Of a DNA stretch of 64,000 nucleotides, positions 59,572 through 64,000 are shown in pieces. Under the pieces are notes generated by a model. It saw only the letters and a list, made by a program, of their open reading frames with translations. It was not told the origin of the DNA and made no database searches. This DNA is from Clostridia bacterium (GTDB lineage Bacteria > Bacillota > Clostridia > Oscillospirales > Acutalibacteraceae), in NCBI GenBank assembly GCA_017428525.1, contig JAFRQQ010000037.1, forward strand, positions 1 to 64,000, given 5' to 3'. Position numbers and translations under genes: made by a program. Positions within the stretch are counted from its first letter, which is position 1. The number at the start of each line of letters is the position of its first letter.

Positions 59572-60657
59572 ATGACACGGGTGATTTCTGCGCTTTTAAC
59601 GCTGGTGATGTTCCTGTTTCCGACGCTGAATATCTCAAAAATCGAGGTTGATAAGTCGGCATGGAACACGGAGTATGATTATGTCTACTGCCACGGCTTG
59701 AGCGGCTGGGGCAGCTACGACGTCCAGAATCATTTTCTGCCGTATTGGGGCATGTTCGGCGGCGATATGATCAAGAACCTCAACGCCCTGGGCTACAAAT
59801 GCCATGCGGCGTCGGTCGACCCGGACGGCAGCGCCTGGGACCGTGCCTGCGAGCTGTATGCCCAGCTTGCCGGGACGCGGGTCGATTACGGCAAGGCGCA
59901 CAGCGAGAAATTCGGCCACGCGCGGTACGGCAAAGACTTTTCAAAAAACCCGCTCATCCGGGCCTGGAGCAGCGAGCATAAGATCAACCTGCTTGGGCAT
60001 TCGTTCGGCGGCGCGACGGTCCGCCTGCTGGCCGGTCTGATGGCGAACGGCGACCGGGAGGAGATCGCGGCAACCGCGCCGGAGGAGCTTTCTCCGCTCT
60101 TCACGGGCGGCAAGGCGGACTGGATCTACAGCATCACGACGCTTGCCGCGCCGACCAACGGCACCACGGCCTACGGGTTCGGCGATCCGGAAGCACTCGA
60201 AAACCACGACACCGCCGCCTACGATATGCACATCGACTGCGCGCTCGCGCTCAACGCGCGCATCCCGACTGCAGAGGAGACATTTTATTTCGCGATTCCC
60301 TGCTCCGCGACGGTGCAGAATCCGGACGGCAGCTGGTCGTTCGATCCGGAGATCAACGTGGAGTTCCCGGTCCGTTCCACGGGGGAGCGGATGATGAATC
60401 TGACCGGCGTCACGCCGGGCGGCTTCGTTGTGGACGAGACCTGGCTGGAGAGCGACGGCATGGTGAATACGGTTTCTGCCGGCGCGCCGATCGGCGCACC
60501 TGCGCAGCCGCTGGACACAGACGCGATCACGCCGGGGATCTGGAATGTTGCCCCTGTTTACAGAGGCGACCACATGGCGTTCTGCGGGGATCTGTTCCAT
60601 CCGAACAACATCCGGCCGTTCTTCGCGGACTGGATGAACATGATCAACGAGATCTGA
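59572..60657 (+). CDS. Secreted lipase-like alpha/beta hydrolase (staphylococcal/Geobacillus lipase family)
   Basis: A 361-residue protein with a short signal-peptide-like N-terminus (hydrophobic 5-20). It carries VYCHGLSGWGSYD (oxyanion strand), the nucleophile GHSFGG, LAAPTNGTTA and a late SDGMVNT plus DHMAF region that could supply Asp and His. These match family I.5/I.6 lipases such as those of Geobacillus and Staphylococcus, which are zinc- or calcium-binding. The start is set at 59572, 6 bp after AGGAAG; ATG 59566 is too close. Substrate class (triglyceride or ester) is inferred. Confidence 0.82.
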   Translation: MTRVISALLTLVMFLFPTLNISKIEVDKSAWNTEYDYVYCHGLSGWGSYDVQNHFLPYWGMFGGDMIKNLNALGYKCHAASVDPDGSAWDRACELYAQLAGTRVDYGKAHSEKFGHARYGKDFSKNPLIRAWSSEHKINLLGHSFGGATVRLLAGLMANGDREEIAATAPEELSPLFTGGKADWIYSITTLAAPTNGTTAYGFGDPEALENHDTAAYDMHIDCALALNARIPTAEETFYFAIPCSATVQNPDGSWSFDPEINVEFPVRSTGERMMNLTGVTPGGFVVDETWLESDGMVNTVSAGAPIGAPAQPLDTDAITPGIWNVAPVYRGDHMAFCGDLFHPNNIRPFFADWMNMINEI

Positions 60658-60665
60658 CAAGATGC

Positions 60666-60711
60666 AAAAACAAACAGCGCGCGCAAAGCATTGTCTGCTT
60701 TGCGCGCGCTG
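60666..60711 (-). terminator. Bidirectional terminator between lipase and lipoprotein genes
   Basis: A long perfect stem around 60675-60711 with a TTGTC loop. On the minus strand it runs into TTTGTTTTT, so it mainly serves the lipoprotein gene; on the plus strand the T-run is poorer. Confidence 0.85.
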
Positions 60712-60726
60712 CATTTGTTCCGAATG

Positions 60727-61047
60727 TTATTGCTTGACAAATTCCGAACCGTCGATAATGATCGTTTTGCCGTCCTTCTCAAAGGATTTCGTCAGCGTGG
60801 CGCCGATGCCGAGCGGGCCGGAGTAGGCGAACGTGATCGTGCCGTCGTCGTTGATCGTGTAGGTGCCGTCGAGCGTGATGCCGAACAACTCGCCCGTGAC
60901 CTTGTTGTCCTCCGCGAAGGTCAGGGAGCCGCCGAGATCGCCGGTGGATTTGTAGGTGCCCTTCAGGGTCGTGCCGCAGGCGGCGAACAGGCCGATCACG
61001 GTGCACAGTGCCAGAGCGATTGCAAGGATGCGAAGCGTGGTTTTCAT
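60727..61047 (-). CDS. Small lipoprotein
   Basis: A 106-residue lipoprotein. The signal peptide ends in a lipobox (LFAAC, Cys about residue 24). The rest is a small beta domain with repeated GTYK / GTYTI strands (LKGTYKSTGDL, LDGTYTINDDGTI), as in DUF5640-like clostridial lipoproteins. It is probably attached to the outer face of the membrane. No function is assigned. Confidence 0.75.
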   Translation of the reverse strand: MKTTLRILAIALALCTVIGLFAACGTTLKGTYKSTGDLGGSLTFAEDNKVTGELFGITLDGTYTINDDGTITFAYSGPLGIGATLTKSFEKDGKTIIIDGSEFVKQ

Positions 61048-61080
61048 GAGAAAGCCTCCTTCTTTTGCGTCAGACGCAAA

Positions 61081-62100
61081 TTATTTGATTTTCACAATGA
61101 CGTCGCCGGCCTTGGGCTTGAGCTCATCGATGAATGCCTGCACCGCTTCTGCGGAAGGCATGGCCGCCGAGCAGCTGTGCGCGGAGATGAGCATGGACGC
61201 CGAGGCCGTGGCAAATTCCAGCGCGTCGGCAATGGATTTGCCCTTGAGCAGGGAATAAATGAATGCGGAAGCATAGCCGTCGCCGCCGCCGAAACCCTTG
61301 AGCTTGACGACCGGGAAGGTGCCGACTTTATAAGCGCTGCCGTCGCTCAGATAGGCATAGGAGCCTTCCTTGCCGTGCTTGATGATGATGATCTTCGCGC
61401 CGTAGCCGAACCAGCGCGCCGCGGAGGCTTCGTCGTTTTCGCACACGCCCTCGAGCGCTTCGGTCAGGTCGAATTCCTCGCGGGAGCCGAGAATGATGTC
61501 GGCGTTCTTCGCTGCGATGGAATAATAGAGCGAGATCTCGTCCTTGTTTTTCCAGGTGTAGCTGCGGTAGTCGATGTCGAAGATCACGACCACGCCGTTC
61601 TTTTTCGCCAGGAACAGCGTCTTGAGCGCCGCCTCGCGGGAGGGGCTGCAGCACAGCGCCGTGCCGGAAATCACGACGGCTTTTGCGGATTTGATGTAGT
61701 CCTCGTCCACGTCGTCCACGCAGACCTGCAGATCGGCCACGCCGTCGCGGTACATCAGGATGCTGCTCTGGCTCGGGCTGAGGATTTCGGTGAAGGTCAG
61801 GCCGAGGTTTTCGCCGTTTTCGCAGCGGAAGACGTGCGAAACGTCAATGCCGTCCGCCTTGAAATAATTCTCCACATAATCGCCGAACTGATCGTCGGAC
61901 ACGCGGGCGATGAAGCCGCATTTCGCGCCCAGGCGGGCCAGACCCACCGCGATATTCGCGGGCGAGCCGCCGACATACTTGTTGAAATTGCTGCTCTCGG
62001 AGAGCGGACGGTTCATATCCGTGGGGTTGAAGTCGATGGCGATGCGCCCGATGGGGATGACATCCAGCGGTTTGCTTGCGTCAAATTGAATGTAGCTCAT
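61081..62100 (-). CDS. PfkB-family sugar kinase, 5-dehydro-2-deoxygluconokinase (IolC-like)
   Basis: A 339-residue PfkB kinase. It shows NKYVGGSPANIAVGLARLG near the N-terminus, YRSYTWKN, and the ATP-site motif GFGGGDGYASAF (usual GAGD; the catalytic Asp is retained). These fit IolC, which phosphorylates 5-dehydro-2-deoxy-D-gluconate in myo-inositol breakdown. Start 62100 has AAAAGGAG upstream. A class II aldolase gene lies 13 bp upstream, so the two could run the last two steps of the pathway. Other iol genes are not in the window. Confidence 0.82.
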   Translation of the reverse strand: MSYIQFDASKPLDVIPIGRIAIDFNPTDMNRPLSESSNFNKYVGGSPANIAVGLARLGAKCGFIARVSDDQFGDYVENYFKADGIDVSHVFRCENGENLGLTFTEILSPSQSSILMYRDGVADLQVCVDDVDEDYIKSAKAVVISGTALCCSPSREAALKTLFLAKKNGVVVIFDIDYRSYTWKNKDEISLYYSIAAKNADIILGSREEFDLTEALEGVCENDEASAARWFGYGAKIIIIKHGKEGSYAYLSDGSAYKVGTFPVVKLKGFGGGDGYASAFIYSLLKGKSIADALEFATASASMLISAHSCSAAMPSAEAVQAFIDELKPKAGDVIVKIK

Positions 62101-62113
62101 AACTATCTCCTTT

Positions 62114-62962
62114 TCAATCGGCCTTGCCTGCGCAGCCGAATATTTCAATGTGTTTCATGGCGTTCGCATACGCGCCGTTGACCTCGGCGGTCTGCAGATC
62201 GTAATAGCCTTTGATCGCGCCGCTTTCATAGCCTGCGCGGGCGAAGCGTTCGACACTGTCGAAGGTCGCGGTCGCAATGTTGATTTTATGAATGCCCAGC
62301 CGGATGCAGCGGCGGAAATCATCGGGCAGGATGCCGGTGCCGCCGTGCAGCACCAGCGGGGCGGGCACGCGCGCGGCGACCTGCTCGAGAATATCGAACC
62401 GCAGCTGCGGCGCCTGCTTGTAGTTGCCGTGGGCGTTGCCGATCGCCACGGCCAGCGCATCCACGCCGGTCGCCTCATAAAAGGCCAGCGCCTGCGCGGG
62501 GTCGGTGCAGTGGATCGCGATATCCTCGCTGCCGTCCTCGCTGCCGCCGACCGCGCCGATTTCGCCCTCGCAGGCGGCACCGTATTCTGCGGCCAGTCTG
62601 CTGATCTGCGCGGTTTGCGCGGCGTTTTCCTCAAACGGCAGATGCGAGCCGTCAAACATCACGCTCGTGAAGCCGATTTCCAGCGCCTGCCGGATCGCCT
62701 TTTCGGTTTTGCCGTGGTCAAAATGCACGGCCACGGGCATCGGACTGGCCTTGGCCGCGGCGACCATCAGCGGACCGATGAGCGCGAGCGGCGAATGATT
62801 CAGGCGCACCTCTGCGATTTGCAGAATGGCGGGGCTTCCGGTTTCCTCCACGGCCTTGAGCACGCCGAGCACCATTTCCATGTTGGCGATGCTGAAGCTG
62901 CCGACAGCGTAGCCGCCGGCTTTGGCGTCGCGGAGCAGATCGCGCAGATTAACGAGCGGCAT
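62114..62962 (-). CDS. Class II fructose-bisphosphate-type aldolase (IolJ-like)
   Basis: A 282-residue zinc-dependent aldolase. Metal and active-site features are readable: HFDHG with the zinc His, CEGEIGAVGGSEDG, GNAHGNYK and LHGGTGI. Such enzymes cleave fructose-1,6-bisphosphate, tagatose-bisphosphate or 2-deoxy-5-keto-gluconate-6-phosphate. Next to an IolC-like kinase, the last (IolJ) is the best guess, though not provable from sequence. Its first bases overlap the end of the YibE/F gene by 14 bp. Confidence 0.85.
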   Translation of the reverse strand: MPLVNLRDLLRDAKAGGYAVGSFSIANMEMVLGVLKAVEETGSPAILQIAEVRLNHSPLALIGPLMVAAAKASPMPVAVHFDHGKTEKAIRQALEIGFTSVMFDGSHLPFEENAAQTAQISRLAAEYGAACEGEIGAVGGSEDGSEDIAIHCTDPAQALAFYEATGVDALAVAIGNAHGNYKQAPQLRFDILEQVAARVPAPLVLHGGTGILPDDFRRCIRLGIHKINIATATFDSVERFARAGYESGAIKGYYDLQTAEVNGAYANAMKHIEIFGCAGKAD

Positions 62963-64000
62963 GGGCGGAGTCCTCCTTTTTGTCGGTGTAGTAAACAGCG
63001 GCGCACACTGCGCTGGTCAGCGGCAGGGTCAGCAGCATGCCGAGGCTGCCGGCGAGCGCCTGCAGGATGTCTGCGATGATGACTTCCTTGTTGATGACCT
63101 GATTGAGATCGGCGTTGTTGGCCACAAGCAGCAGAACGCAGGTCAGCGACGAGCCGATGTAGGCGAGCACCAGGGTGTTGGCCATCGTGCCCATCATATC
63201 GCGCCCGATCGTGAAGCCGGAGCGCATGAGCTCGGCGGGCTTGATGTGCGGCGATTTTTTGCGCAGTTCGTAGAGCGAGGAGGAGATCGACATCGACACA
63301 TCCATCACCGCGCCGACTGCGCCGACGATGATCATGGCGAAGATGATCGCCTTCAGGTCGATCGGATCATCCGGCCGCAGGGTCAGCAGATAGATGCTTT
63401 CCTCCTCGAGCATGCCGGTCATGCGCAGGAATTTCTGCATGATCACAACGATCAGACCGGCGGCCAGCACGCCGCTCACGCAGCCGATGCAGGCGCAGAC
63501 GGATTTGGGATTCAGGCCGCTGATGATGCTCAGCGTCATCACCGTGATGAAAACGCACACGAGGATCGACCAGAGGTAAATGTTGTGGCCGTTGAGGATC
63601 GCGGGCAGCAGCACCGCGAAAACGGAAACGCAGGTGTAGGTCAGAGAAATCAGCGTTTTCACACCCTGCATCCGGGAGAAGACGATAATCAGCACGCAGA
63701 AAACGCCGAGCAGCCACAGCAGGGGCGTGATGCGGATATAATCGCCGAAATAATAGGTCTGGCTGCCGGCCTCGGTGTAGCGCTCGACGAGCACACGGTC
63801 CTCCGCCTCCACCTGCTTGGGGCTGAACGCGTAGGATTTGTCGATCTCCTGCGTCACCTCAAGCGTCTTGCCGCGCAGCTCGGTGTTGAGCGCCTGCGCC
63901 TTGAAACGGACGGAGACGAAGGCGTTCTCGCCGTCGGCGCTGTTGGCGGTCACGTCCGTCACGCGAATGACCCGCGCACGGATGACCTGCCCGTCCATCT
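62949..64000 (-). CDS. YibE/F family membrane protein (5' truncated by window)
   Basis: The frame is open to the end of the window, so the N-terminus is outside. At least 350 residues are visible: an extracytoplasmic beta region (ARVIRVTDVTANSADGENAFVSVRF, with ELRGKTLEVTQEID), then about seven membrane segments with the YibE/F motifs RMQGVKTLISL, PAILNGHNIYLW, GAVGAVMDVSMSISSSL and GRDMMGTMANTLVLAYIGSSL. It is a transporter-like protein of unknown substrate. It overlaps the aldolase gene by 14 bp and thus belongs to that transcript. Confidence 0.88.
   Translation of the reverse strand, partial: MDGQVIRARVIRVTDVTANSADGENAFVSVRFKAQALNTELRGKTLEVTQEIDKSYAFSPKQVEAEDRVLVERYTEAGSQTYYFGDYIRITPLLWLLGVFCVLIIVFSRMQGVKTLISLTYTCVSVFAVLLPAILNGHNIYLWSILVCVFITVMTLSIISGLNPKSVCACIGCVSGVLAAGLIVVIMQKFLRMTGMLEEESIYLLTLRPDDPIDLKAIIFAMIIVGAVGAVMDVSMSISSSLYELRKKSPHIKPAELMRSGFTIGRDMMGTMANTLVLAYIGSSLTCVLLLVANNADLNQVINKEVIIADILQALAGSLGMLLTLPLTSAVCAAVYYTDKKEDSAHAAR

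Overview
The window looks like a chromosomal segment of a G+C-rich, endospore-forming member of the Clostridia, most likely an Oscillospiraceae/Ruminococcaceae-type gut or rumen anaerobe. The reasons are the GerA-family and SleC-like germination proteins, T-box leaders, a CIRCE-controlled groESL operon, ferredoxin-dependent 2-oxoacid oxidoreductase, teichoic-acid-type wall genes, consistent TTGACA-N17-TATAAT promoters and AGGAGG ribosome binding sites. No rRNA, tRNA, CRISPR array, insertion sequence or prophage was seen.

Layout. 1-4.7 kb: 3' part of tuf, a small DUF1874-like protein, an alpha/beta hydrolase and groESL. 5-7.1 kb: an O-antigen-ligase-like membrane protein translationally coupled to an SGNH-like protein. 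7.4-15.7 kb: two secreted proteins, one with three PPC-like repeats and one of 2213 residues built of InlB-type B repeats with a C-terminal sorting-signal-like end. 15.7-21 kb (minus): a GerA-family germination protein, a SleC-like cortex hydrolase encoded as two adjacent genes, and two membrane proteins. 21-35 kb (minus): the branched-chain amino acid region described below. 35-46 kb: wall polymer genes (TarI, TarJ, TagG/TagH-like exporter, glycosyltransferases, TagF-like enzymes), mostly in one long minus-strand run headed by greA and lysS. 46-52 kb (minus): an unknown gene, an RsuA-type pseudouridine synthase, gap, rlmH, a WalJ-like hydrolase and murA. 52.5-58.8 kb (plus): a CdaR-type regulator, ftsE with a long acidic tail, ftsX, an EnvC/M23 protein and an S41-family protein that lacks the catalytic Ser and Lys. 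59-64 kb: an acetyltransferase, a lipase, a small lipoprotein, an IolC-like kinase, a class II aldolase and a partial YibE/F protein.

Main result. Three T-box leaders lie at 27.7-28.0, 30.4-30.7 and 34.7-35.0 kb. Folding them by eye gives in each a 10-nt specifier loop with the codon at loop positions 7-9: GUC (Val), AUC (Ile) and CUC (Leu). The Val T-box heads an apparent operon of an acyl-CoA synthetase fused to an HTH-cupin module, ilvE, a P-loop ATPase and a four-subunit 2-oxoacid:ferredoxin oxidoreductase of the VOR type. The Ile T-box controls a paralogous HTH-cupin-synthetase. The Leu T-box controls a LeuA-like protein without the usual catalytic residues plus a TIM-barrel/acyl-CoA-synthetase fusion. 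Because T-boxes switch genes on when the cognate tRNA is uncharged, the simplest reading is biosynthesis: isobutyrate, 2-methylbutyrate and isovalerate are activated to CoA esters, reductively carboxylated by the oxidoreductase to 2-oxoacids and transaminated by IlvE to Val, Ile and Leu. The chemistry is known from rumen bacteria. The three-codon T-box control and the fused enzymes are, as far as I can tell, not a textbook arrangement.
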